The position numbers and the translations under genes were made by a program. Positions 8,839 through 16,121 of a stretch of DNA of 64,000 bases are shown here, one piece after another (position 1 is the stretch's first letter; the number at the start of each line of letters is the position of its first letter). Location: contig NZ_FMAQ01000002.1 in the NCBI RefSeq assembly GCF_900094945.1, positions 185,231 to 249,230 on the forward strand, given 5' to 3'. Below the pieces are notes generated by a model. That model did not search any database and was not told where the DNA came from. It saw nothing but the letters and a program-made list of their open reading frames with translations. Source of the stretch: Gilliamella bombicola. GTDB lineage: Bacteria; Pseudomonadota; Gammaproteobacteria; Enterobacterales; Orbaceae.

Positions 8839-9552
8839 TTAAGAGAGTTTAGCGGCAGTTGGAAAACCACCAAAGGGAAGAATACCGTGTTGGCCAAAAC
8901 GAAGCTTGCAACCAGTAAGACAACCGCTACATTTATCTTTAGTGATATCGTTTGTCGGCCGGTCAAATTCATCAGCTACTGCGCCGCCTGTATAACCACA
9001 TTCAGATGAGCGATATATCCAACTGCACGTATTGGCAATGATGACACGGGCAGGAATTAATGTACCGTCGGACTCGCACGGCAACGCTAATTCAAACGTA
9101 ACCACCATTGAATTTTGTTGCTTTACCTGCTCAATCACATAATTTGAGATGATTTCACAAAATGGATCGGCATATTGATTGCCGTTCTCGAAGTTAACAG
9201 CGTCTAAGTATTTAACTGGTACTTCGTGACGTGTTACAACTGCGCCAAGTAAGCCATCAAAATCGGCTATTAGACCAGTAATAAAACCCATTGCATTACT
9301 GACGCTCATTGTCGGACGGTTACTAGTTCCCTGCCCATTTTTTTGGAAACCTGTTACCTGAATAGGATACGGTTCGTACGTTTTACCTTGCCAAACAATA
9401 GCCTTTCTTAACTGATTGAGACCTGCATGAAATCTAAAAATTAATTTTTCCCCTGCAATTTTTGATAAATCCACGTCATATAAATCAAGTATTGCACCTT
9501 GTTCAAATTTTGAGAGAAGCTTGATTGTGTCATTAGGTACATGTGAACTCAT
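8839..9552 (-). CDS. Minor tail protein L
   Basis: A 237-residue gpL homologue. The C-terminal part carries the cysteine cluster of the family (Cys-x8-Cys near residue 180, then CSGCLTGC near 213-220) that in lambda gpL binds an iron-sulfur cluster. The C-terminus LPFGGFPTAAKL is also characteristic. Its start overlaps the stop of gene M by 4 bp, so the two are probably translationally coupled. Confidence 0.9.
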   Translation of the reverse strand: MSSHVPNDTIKLLSKFEQGAILDLYDVDLSKIAGEKLIFRFHAGLNQLRKAIVWQGKTYEPYPIQVTGFQKNGQGTSNRPTMSVSNAMGFITGLIADFDGLLGAVVTRHEVPVKYLDAVNFENGNQYADPFCEIISNYVIEQVKQQNSMVVTFELALPCESDGTLIPARVIIANTCSWIYRSSECGYTGGAVADEFDRPTNDITKDKCSGCLTGCKLRFGQHGILPFGGFPTAAKLS

Positions 9553-9878
9553 GCGACTACCTCTTCAAATGTAGCAGAAATCGTTTTAGCTGCGCCGTTG
9601 GGCGTTGATGTCCAAGAACGGCAGACAACTTTGATCGTTTTGTGAGTGTTAGGCTCTCTCCATAAAAAGGCCTTAACCGCATTGTGTCGGCTAAGAAAAT
9701 CATCAATCAAGCCGATATCTTCTGATAATCCAACAAATGTTACATTGTATGAGCGCAAATCGTTGTTAATACCGTCCCGAATGCGTTGCTCATAGCCGTC
9801 ACCGAATTTAATTACCTTTACTTTCGGTGATACTGAAATCGTGGAGCTGTTTTGAGGTCTCCAGTGAAATGTTTCCAT
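9549..9878 (-). CDS. Minor tail protein M
   Basis: A 109-residue homologue of lambda gpM, with the conserved start METFHW and the VIKFGDGYEQR motif, the link between the tape-measure end and the L/J tip complex. It has a very good ribosome site (GGAGGAAAATT). Unlike in lambda, where M follows H directly, about 3 kb of accessory genes separate M from the tape-measure gene here, and a terminator stands just upstream. Confidence 0.88.
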   Translation of the reverse strand: METFHWRPQNSSTISVSPKVKVIKFGDGYEQRIRDGINNDLRSYNVTFVGLSEDIGLIDDFLSRHNAVKAFLWREPNTHKTIKVVCRSWTSTPNGAAKTISATFEEVVA

Positions 9879-9894
9879 AATTTTCCTCCAGACA

Positions 9895-9920
9895 TAAAAA
9901 AAGCCCGCAATAGCGAGCTT
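9895..9920 (-). terminator. Terminator downstream of the toxin-antitoxin pair
   Basis: AAGCTCGC-tatt-GCGGGCTT hairpin followed by a T-run reading leftward, located between the antitoxin and gene M. Late transcription reaching M would have to read through it, as expected under Q antitermination. Confidence 0.75.
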
Positions 9921-9968
9921 TAGGTTTGATTTTATTTTGTATATCTACATTAGATTTTCCATACTCAG

Positions 9969-10271
9969 TTAACAACAATCAGCATGTTTTTGTGAGGAAA
10001 ACTGCATTTGCAAACCTAATGCTTGAACAATTTTAAAGATTGTATTAAAAGTGGGGTTCCCCTCACCTGATAACGCTTTATAAATACCCTCACGACTTAT
10101 ACCTGTATCACGTGAAAGCTGACTGATGTTTTTAGCTCTAGCTATATCACCAAGTGCAATAAATAAAAATTTAGGGTCTCCTTCTTCTATTGCGGCATTT
10201 AAATATTCTTGCATTTCTTCATCAGTATTTAAAAAATCAACCACATCAAAAGTTTTTAGTTTTGTAGTCAT
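9969..10271 (-). CDS. HigA/HI1420-type antitoxin
   Basis: About 100 residues with a helix-turn-helix at residues 40-85 (NISQLSRDTGISREGIYKAL) of the addiction-module antidote family found downstream of RelE/HigB-type toxins in Haemophilus and its phages. It should bind the toxin and repress the shared promoter. The chosen ATG is 2 bp after the toxin stop; an ATG four codons upstream would overlap it. Toxin-first order is the HI1419/HI1420 arrangement. It probably stabilises the prophage or limits superinfection. Confidence 0.85.
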   Translation of the reverse strand: MTTKLKTFDVVDFLNTDEEMQEYLNAAIEEGDPKFLFIALGDIARAKNISQLSRDTGISREGIYKALSGEGNPTFNTIFKIVQALGLQMQFSSQKHADCC

Positions 10272-10273
10272 AA

Positions 10274-10567
10274 TTAACCCCATTTATTTGCTAATTCTTT
10301 AGCAATTTTAATATCTGTTTGTTGTGTATCCTTGTCACCGCCACACAATAAAATAACAATTTCATTATTGCGGTTAACAAAATAAACCCTATACCCTTTT
10401 CCACAGTGAATACGCATTTCTGATACACCGCTGCCTACAGGCTTAACATCACCAAAATTACCTTCTTGCATGCGACGAATTCGAACTTTAATTTTAGCTG
10501 CTGCAGTTTTATCTTTAAGCGACTTCAACCATTTTTCCATTTGCGGTGTATAGCTTACAGTAATCAT
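10274..10567 (-). CDS. RelE/HigB-type toxin (HI1419 family)
   Basis: A 97-residue protein with the compact RelE fold signature: LKDKTAAAKIKVRIRRMQEGN, then SGVSEMRIHCGKGYRVYF and a C-terminal LLCGGDKDTQQTDIKIAKEL. Members of this family are ribosome-dependent mRNA interferases. It is first in the operon, ahead of its antitoxin, behind a consensus promoter. All conserved Arg/Lys positions appear present, so it is probably active. Confidence 0.88.
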   Translation of the reverse strand: MITVSYTPQMEKWLKSLKDKTAAAKIKVRIRRMQEGNFGDVKPVGSGVSEMRIHCGKGYRVYFVNRNNEIVILLCGGDKDTQQTDIKIAKELANKWG

Positions 10568-10594
10568 GCTTTATTCCTGTTTTAATTTAAAACT

Positions 10595-10622
10595 ATTATA
10601 TCTTACACTGTTAGGATGTCAA
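10595..10622 (-). promoter_or_regulatory. Consensus sigma70 promoter of the toxin-antitoxin operon
   Basis: Reading leftward: TTGACA, 16 bases, TATAAT, a full match at both hexamers, 28 bases before the toxin ATG. Such strength fits a unit expressed in the lysogen and held down by antitoxin autoregulation. Confidence 0.8.
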
Positions 10623-10730
10623 CTATGGTTATCAATTTCTCAATATGAAAAAAGCCAAAAGTTACGAAAAGCAACACGGATTAAAATTGCCGAAGCACTA
10701 CAAATCAAGCCTGAACTGTTAGATTTTTAA
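10623..10730 (+). pseudogene. C-terminal fragment of an HTH (XRE-type) regulator
   Basis: On the plus strand a 35-codon open stretch ending in TAA encodes the back half of a helix-turn-helix and following helix (ISQYEKSQKLRKATRIKIAE, then ALQIKPELLDF), typical of small phage or TA repressors. No start codon or first helix remains; the region is shared with the TA promoter. It looks like a deletion remnant left when the neighbouring cassettes were assembled. Confidence 0.5.
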
Positions 10731-10731
10731 T

Positions 10732-10755
10732 AAAAAAACCCGCCGAAGCGGGTTA
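10732..10755 (-). terminator. Terminator of the CRISPR-array transcript
   Basis: AACCCGC-ttcg-GCGGGTT hairpin with a 7-T run in the leftward direction. The only visible leftward unit upstream of it is the mini-CRISPR array, giving a predicted transcript of about 330 nt. Confidence 0.75.
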
Positions 10756-10919
10756 GGATCTAATAATATTTGATCTAAGATTAACTTATTAATAAATAAC
10801 GATTTTAAATTTAAAGCATTTATACAGTTATAATTAAGCTATTATTAATCAATAGCGTTAATGATTTGATCTGCATTTGATTGATCAATGGTTTTTCATG
10901 ACAATAATTACACGAAGTT

Positions 10920-11067
10920 TTTCTAAACCGCCTATGCGGCGGTGAACTGTTAGATCACGCAGACAAAATAACGTTACACTTTCTAAACCGCCTACTCGGC
11001 GGTAAACGTCAGATTTTTTCAGATGAGTGCTACACGCGATTTCTAAACCGCCTACTCGGCGGTAAAC
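10920..11067 (-). CRISPR. Prophage-borne mini-CRISPR array, type I-F repeats (3 repeats, 2 spacers)
   Basis: Three 28-bp repeats (10920-10947, 10980-11007, 11040-11067) alternate with two spacers of exactly 32 bp (10948-10979, 11008-11039). On the minus strand the repeat starts GTTTACCGCC and ends GGCGGTTTAGAAA, the layout of type I-F repeats: a 5-bp stem (CCGCC/GGCGG) with a 5-nt loop recognised by Cas6f (Csy4) and an 8-nt 3' part that becomes the crRNA 5' handle. The second and third are identical; 10920-10947 differs at three positions, all outside the stem. Its position, last in the transcript, is where variant repeats usually lie. No cas gene is present in the window. Confidence 0.93.
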
Positions 11068-11070
11068 TAG

Positions 11071-11099
11071 ATTATATCAAACATAGCCTTTTGTTTTAA
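11071..11099 (-). promoter_or_regulatory. Putative promoter of the mini-CRISPR array
   Basis: Leftward TTAAAA, 17 bases, TATAAT. The -10 box ends 3 bases before the first repeat, so transcription would begin a few bases inside that repeat yet before its Cas6f hairpin. This is tighter than a usual CRISPR leader. Confidence 0.5.
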
Positions 11100-11124
11100 C
11101 TAAATTTTAGCCATTTTCCCAAAA

Positions 11125-11198
11125 ATAACCCTTTTTTCTAGCGCTAAAATTAATCTATATTTTTCAATGGATTAAAAAGCGATTAAAAAAAGGGTTAT
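11125..11198. repeat. Long inverted repeat between antirepressor and array
   Basis: Arms 11125-11144 and 11179-11198 (ATAACCCTTTTTT... / ...AAAAAAAGGGTTAT) pair over about 20 bases with few mismatches around an AT-rich loop. It could end antirepressor transcription or form part of the array's leader. The rest of 11100-11266 is AT-rich with no gene. Confidence 0.55.
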
Positions 11199-11266
11199 AG
11201 AATTGCCCTCAAAAAACGCCAGAAAAAACATTAATAAAATCAATACCTTTTCTGACTGATTTTTAG

Positions 11267-12088
11267 TTAGTTATTTCGAATGATTGGCAATACTTTATTC
11301 CAGTTTGTAGTAAGATGACTTGTAATTATATGCGCCGTTTCTCGTTCAATAACTTTTCTAGCCTGTCTTAACGTATATTTATAATCATAAGCCATGGAGT
11401 AAAAAGCTCCCGTAAAACGTGAATCTATTGCACGCAATGCAGGCTCTACCAACTCTATGTGGTGACGCATTCTATCAGCTACTTTATATAACCAAGCCAA
11501 ATTGTATAAATCTTCATCAGACAACCCGCTTCGAGAATGCACACCACCCAACCACTTAATAGCCTCGTCGAACTTAATAGCGGGTAAATCCTGATAACGT
11601 GGAATTTTAAATTGCTGATGAAACTTTGAATAAACCGCTTGATGTCGTTCACCCGTTCGATAAACTCGCTCGTTTACCGCTTGCTGGATTTGCTGTTGTT
11701 GCTCGGGCGAAATCGTATTAGGGAATTGTTGAGCCGCTTTTGGCATAAAGTGGTTATAAAGTACATCGAAACATTCAAGCTGATATTGTTCAAGTGTTGC
11801 CCTAATTTCTGGTTTTACTCGACTAGTTTCAATACCAAAAAGCCAACCGTTGATCATCGAAATTGGTAGGCAAACGTACTCTTGTAAACCTTGTTTTGAA
11901 GGTGTGGTCATCATGACCATACCTGAGCTTAATACTTGATGTCGCTTGATTCTTTTAAGCTGAGCAGCCCAATCTAACCCAATATTTTCACATACAGGCT
12001 TCATTGCAATATAAGGTTTGTTTTGGTGATTAAGAACGATTAATTGTTGATTGTGAAACTGAATTGTTTCTAATTTTGTGTTTGACAT
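11267..12088 (-). CDS. Phage antirepressor (P22 Ant-like N-terminal domain)
   Basis: A 273-residue protein. The N-terminal 115 residues (IQFHNQQLIVLNHQNKPYIA, then KPVCENIGLDWAAQLKRIKRH) match the P22_AR_N antirepressor domain; the C-terminus (about 150-270) is helical, as in ORF6C-like antirepressors. Ant proteins inactivate phage repressors and can induce this or other prophages. It is sited inside the tail operon, between the tape measure and M genes, like the IsrK-controlled antirepressor of the Salmonella Gifsy-1 prophage. It is preceded by a C4-like antisense RNA leader. Confidence 0.85.
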   Translation of the reverse strand: MSNTKLETIQFHNQQLIVLNHQNKPYIAMKPVCENIGLDWAAQLKRIKRHQVLSSGMVMMTTPSKQGLQEYVCLPISMINGWLFGIETSRVKPEIRATLEQYQLECFDVLYNHFMPKAAQQFPNTISPEQQQQIQQAVNERVYRTGERHQAVYSKFHQQFKIPRYQDLPAIKFDEAIKWLGGVHSRSGLSDEDLYNLAWLYKVADRMRHHIELVEPALRAIDSRFTGAFYSMAYDYKYTLRQARKVIERETAHIITSHLTTNWNKVLPIIRNN

Positions 12089-12232
12089 ACTATATCCTTT
12101 GTTTATTTTTTTCGAAATTACTTCCCCAACCTATTTAATTGGGTGCCAAGAGGTTCGAAAGCCTAACAAAGAAAGGCTGGAGTTATTCCCCTAAGGTATT
12201 TTATTCCTCGCCCTCTCGGCATAAATTTTGAG

Positions 12233-12291
12233 CATAAAAAAATCACGCTAACGGGGCGATTAATCCGCTTTGTTTAGGTTTCGACACCTCG
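12233..12291 (-). ncRNA. C4-like antisense RNA controlling the antirepressor
   Basis: A strong promoter starts a short leftward RNA that ends at a hairpin with a T7 run (plus-strand A-run 12236-12242). Its 12268-12290 segment is complementary, over about 22 bases with a few mismatches, to 12150-12171 further along the same leader, about 60 bases before the ant start. This is the architecture of the P1/P7 C4 RNA, which pairs near the ant translation region. A short leader ORF (14 codons, beginning MLKIYAER) lies between them, reminiscent of icd/orf45-type leader ORFs. Confidence 0.6.
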
Positions 12292-12297
12292 TCAAAG

Positions 12298-12327
12298 AAT
12301 ATACAATTAAATTGCTTTGGTAGTCAA
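12298..12327 (-). promoter_or_regulatory. Promoter of the C4-like RNA/antirepressor leader
   Basis: Leftward TTGACT, 18 bases, TATATT; predicted start near 12291, at the first base of the antisense element. Confidence 0.65.
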
Positions 12328-12334
12328 TAGGTAA

Positions 12335-12784
12335 TTATTTTATTCTTGTGCAAATTCTTTCTCTTTTTGTTTTCGATTTAGTTACCTCTCCACCCTTATC
12401 TGAACAAGTAAAAAACATTTCCATTTCCCAAGTAAATTTATTGCCTGAATTTTTTATCAAGTTTCGATTTGTAGTGTATTCACAATCACCTTGTTTACCT
12501 TGAATAGTTAAATTTTTATAAATCTTATCTAAGTCAACTTCAACAGCCTCATTATTAGCTATTTTTGACATTAAAACGCCGTCAACAATTTTATATGATT
12601 GTTTTACGTTCTCGCTGCTTTCCAAGGAATATTCATCATATTCTTTGAATTTTGGATCGTACTCACTTTCATATTTTTTAAAGCTACAATCCCATTTCCC
12701 CACCAAATACTCTTTAGTAACCTTATCATCACCGCAACCGAATAAAGCAAGACTAACTAAACTAATTATCAAGATTCTTTTCAT
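12335..12784 (-). CDS. Small lipoprotein, unknown function
   Basis: A 149-residue protein with a type II signal peptide: MKR, a hydrophobic core and a LALFGC lipobox with Cys17 as the lipidated residue. The mature part is a charged domain with four or more further cysteines (WDCSFKKY, GDCEYTT, FFTCSD, RICTRI) that could form disulfides. Its place in the accessory segment between H and M, next to the antirepressor, suggests a lysogenic-conversion or superinfection-exclusion lipoprotein, but no family is recognised. Confidence 0.7.
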   Translation of the reverse strand: MKRILIISLVSLALFGCGDDKVTKEYLVGKWDCSFKKYESEYDPKFKEYDEYSLESSENVKQSYKIVDGVLMSKIANNEAVEVDLDKIYKNLTIQGKQGDCEYTTNRNLIKNSGNKFTWEMEMFFTCSDKGGEVTKSKTKRERICTRIK

Positions 12785-12837
12785 ACCATCAACCCTTTTA
12801 AAATTTTAATTAATGGTATGAAAATTCATCTATAAAA

Positions 12838-15800
12838 TCAACGTCGATTTAGTAATCCCCCCGGTCTTTGTTCTTTCATAATCTGCGCACGGATAGCTTG
12901 CTCGATGTTTTTAGCTAGTTGCTGTCCGTCTTGTTCTGACATGCCACCGTTTCCGTCTAGATGAATCGGTGTATTAAATGTCATGTTTATTACTGAACCG
13001 CCACCTTTCCCAGAAGTAATTTGACGATTGCTGAGTACTCGCCCATTTTCGCCAGGTATTAGATATTGCTTTCCGCCAGCAACTAGAATTTCAGGTTTTC
13101 CTCCCTCTCCAACCCTATACATTGAGTTAGCATCTACTGGACCGCCGTTTTTACGCGCACCTGCAATGGCTGCTGCTTTCATTGTACCCATAGCTGTCAT
13201 ATATGCGGTCGAGCCAGTGGTTGCTGCTCCTCCTTGAGTTGCGATTGAGGCTTGTATAGCCGCTGGTGTATATGCCGCTGTTAGTGCTGCCGCTTCCGCC
13301 ACTTGAGCCGCCGTTGTTGCTGCTGATGTCGTTTTTGCTACAATTGCGTTCTTGACGTATTGCATACCCATTTGAACAAGTGAGCCGATTGCTTCGTTCA
13401 AAATCACATTAGCAAAGTTCTGCATTGCTTGTGTCGCCGTCATTGTACCAGACATCAGCCCAGATATTGTACTTGTCGCACTACTTGCAAGCCCTTCAAG
13501 CGATGACGCCAAAAACTCGTTAGCATCACTCTGATTTCGCCAGATTTCCCACTGCGCATTGATACGATTTTGTTCGTACTGATGATTAGCCGCTTCACGC
13601 AATGCTATTGCGTTTTCCTCTGTAATCAATTTTTGATTTTCGAATTCTTGAATCAAAGCGAGTTTTCTAGCGTTTTCATTGGCTAACGCTTGTACAGGGT
13701 CTACTTGTGCTACAGCGTCATCAACTTTGGATACGACTGCATCAGACTTGATTTTAGCCATGTTTATCTGATGTTGTCGCTCAAGCTGTTCAAGCTTAGC
13801 GTTGTATTCAACTTGTTTAAGTTCGCCAAGCTCGTGTAGTTTATCTAGCGATTCTTTCGATTTTTTGAATGAATCTTTTTCAATATCAATAGGGCTTTGT
13901 AAAGTGCTTAATGCTTTATACGCTTGCGATGTTTCGATTAACTTTCTAAGCTCTTCTGTCTGTTTTGCTGTAACCTTGCTACCCATTTTCTGAGTAATAG
14001 CAAGCAATTCCGCTTCAACAGTCATGCCTTTAGCTTCGAGTTTAGCCACTTCTAGCCTGTCGCTAAGTTCTTTGACTTCTTCGGCGTATGATTTTGTTGT
14101 GCCTTTCCCCCTTTTTTTGCTTGCGTTTAGCTTTTCGTTTGCGTCATAAACTTTGCCTAACATTTCAAATAATGGTTGTAGCACTTTTCGAACTTCTTCA
14201 GAAACAGAAGCCCACTCAATTGAGCCGTCAATTAATCCTCGAATTGTTGTTTTATATTGCTCGCCAGCATCACCAAGCTCATTTAACGCATTTTCATAAA
14301 TGTACGCTGCTTTCTTATTTCCATCTAGTTTCATTTCTGAAATTTCTAGTTGCGTAGAAAGCGCTTTAACTTTATCGTCAACTTTGTTTTTGCCGAGTTT
14401 TTCTAATGCTTTAGCAAAGCCGTCAACGTCAGTAGCCGCTTGCTCTGTTCCAGCACCAGTATCTATTAACAGTGTATTAATGTAGCTAATTATTTTTGAA
14501 GCATTTTCTTTTTTCTGTATTAATGTATCTAAAGTTGCATTTAGTTTTACAATTTTTTTTCGATTTTTCTCGATTATTTGTATAGAACCGCCAAGCGTGG
14601 CCTCTTGCGCAATGATTTCTTGATTAAGATTCTTAATTTCACTTTTAACGCTATCGATCTGATCTTCAATATTTTCTAAGTTATCACAATAATCTTGCTG
14701 TTTATCTAGCAACTGATTTAACGTTAAACTCTTTAATGAATCGCTCATTGAATCAACAGAATCTGAAAAATCCAATGCTTTTTGTCGAGCTTCAGAGGCT
14801 TTACTTGACCACATTGATAGTGCACCAGCTGCTAAGAACAACATACCAGCGGGACCACCAAGTAACGCCATGGCTGAACGCAAACCTTTTGCTGCAAAAG
14901 ATGTTGCTTTCATTGCTACATCAAGTCTTGCTTGCGCTGCTGTTTGCTGATTTGTAGCAGCAGTCAAGGCGTCAGTGTTAGCTTTTAACTGTTTTCTAAT
15001 TGCGTTTCTAGTTTTTTCTGTTTGTGCTAGTTTTAGCTGTGCAGATAATGATTGTTGTACAGCTCTTAAATGAACAACCTCCGCTTGTGCTTGCTGTAGC
15101 GCTGCTTGTGCTGCCGCTTTTTCAGCTTGAGCAAGTTTTATATCATTAATCACTTTCTCAGCACTTTGCTTAGTCGCATTAGCTAACGATGTGATGTATT
15201 TTCCTGCGTAAATCGCAGCTAAAGCACCGACACCAGTCATCAAGATATCGACATGCTGAGACATTAGAATCAGCGAATCAACTAAAACCTTAGTTGCGCC
15301 AGTTGAGTTGTTGAGTTCGCCTAAGTACTTTTTGAGGTTGTTTGTAACACGGTTAATACCGTCAGTTACAGTATTTCGCATGTTATCAGCAAGCGCAGCA
15401 GTTTCTTCTTGTGCAGCTATCATGGCATCGGTAAATTCCGACATAGACAACTTGCCATCAGAAGCCATTTGTCTAACTTCTGCCTCAGTTTTCTTTAACT
15501 GCTTTCCGAGGGTTTTAAGTACGCTAGGCATTGCATTAAAAACAGACATTGCATCAATACCGGCTAGCTTACCTTTCATCTGCGCTTTAGTTAAAGCGTT
15601 GATAGCTGATTCTGCACCGATTGCGCTTGTTTTATTGATTGTCATCAAGTTAGATAGTGTATCAATATAAGATATCGTGCCTTGCGTGCTATAACCTAGC
15701 TCGCCCATTGAATTTGAAAGGCGAATATATAGCTCAGATGTTTCTTCAATGGTGCGACCGTTTCGGTCAGAAGTTGCTAGGAGCTGGTCTAAAATGTCTT

Positions 15801-16062
15801 TAGTTTGTGACGCTGTAGCACCCGTGTTCTGTATACGGTCTTCTAGCTCGTTCCAGCTTTGTGCATAAGAAATAATTTGGCTAGAGACTAAAGCAGCAGA
15901 TACAGCTTTGGCAATCTGTGTTAGCTTGCTCATTGACGCCGCTGTTCGTTCAAACCCCTCCTGCGCTCTTTTGTTAAAACTAGACACTTGTTTATCGGCT
16001 GTTAATAAAGCCCCTGTTTTAGCATCAATTGTGTAATATATACTTCCTGCTTCAAATGACAT
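12838..16062 (-). CDS. Tape measure protein (lambda H-like)
   Basis: A 1074-residue tape measure. The N-terminal third has the Phage_tape_MP_N signature (AIGAESAINALTKAQMKGKL, then AGIDAMSVFNAMPSVL), followed by coiled-coil-rich segments (about 300-380, 440-530, 690-870), a hydrophobic stretch near 390-415 and a Gly/Ser-rich end (MYRVGEGGKPEILVAGG; GGLLNRR). It sets tail length and is injected with the DNA. The size is intermediate compared with lambda H (853). Confidence 0.92.
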   Translation of the reverse strand: MSFEAGSIYYTIDAKTGALLTADKQVSSFNKRAQEGFERTAASMSKLTQIAKAVSAALVSSQIISYAQSWNELEDRIQNTGATASQTKDILDQLLATSDRNGRTIEETSELYIRLSNSMGELGYSTQGTISYIDTLSNLMTINKTSAIGAESAINALTKAQMKGKLAGIDAMSVFNAMPSVLKTLGKQLKKTEAEVRQMASDGKLSMSEFTDAMIAAQEETAALADNMRNTVTDGINRVTNNLKKYLGELNNSTGATKVLVDSLILMSQHVDILMTGVGALAAIYAGKYITSLANATKQSAEKVINDIKLAQAEKAAAQAALQQAQAEVVHLRAVQQSLSAQLKLAQTEKTRNAIRKQLKANTDALTAATNQQTAAQARLDVAMKATSFAAKGLRSAMALLGGPAGMLFLAAGALSMWSSKASEARQKALDFSDSVDSMSDSLKSLTLNQLLDKQQDYCDNLENIEDQIDSVKSEIKNLNQEIIAQEATLGGSIQIIEKNRKKIVKLNATLDTLIQKKENASKIISYINTLLIDTGAGTEQAATDVDGFAKALEKLGKNKVDDKVKALSTQLEISEMKLDGNKKAAYIYENALNELGDAGEQYKTTIRGLIDGSIEWASVSEEVRKVLQPLFEMLGKVYDANEKLNASKKRGKGTTKSYAEEVKELSDRLEVAKLEAKGMTVEAELLAITQKMGSKVTAKQTEELRKLIETSQAYKALSTLQSPIDIEKDSFKKSKESLDKLHELGELKQVEYNAKLEQLERQHQINMAKIKSDAVVSKVDDAVAQVDPVQALANENARKLALIQEFENQKLITEENAIALREAANHQYEQNRINAQWEIWRNQSDANEFLASSLEGLASSATSTISGLMSGTMTATQAMQNFANVILNEAIGSLVQMGMQYVKNAIVAKTTSAATTAAQVAEAAALTAAYTPAAIQASIATQGGAATTGSTAYMTAMGTMKAAAIAGARKNGGPVDANSMYRVGEGGKPEILVAGGKQYLIPGENGRVLSNRQITSGKGGGSVINMTFNTPIHLDGNGGMSEQDGQQLAKNIEQAIRAQIMKEQRPGGLLNRR

Positions 16063-16121
16063 AAAAACCTCTTATAGAAATCTAAACGCGAAAGCCACCA
16101 AAAGCGGCTTGACAGTTATTA

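Noticed and set aside
10645..10720. A 25-codon ATG frame (MKKAKSYEK) near the TA promoter
   Set aside because: It is out of frame with the HTH-like fragment and has no conserved features.
10920..11067. Self-targeting by the two spacers within this prophage
   Set aside because: By eye I found no second copy of either spacer in the window; the comparison was not exhaustive.
16063..16121. Hairpin between tape measure and chaperone genes as a terminator
   Set aside because: The stem (AAGCC...GGCTT) is short and lacks a proper T-run, so it is not listed.
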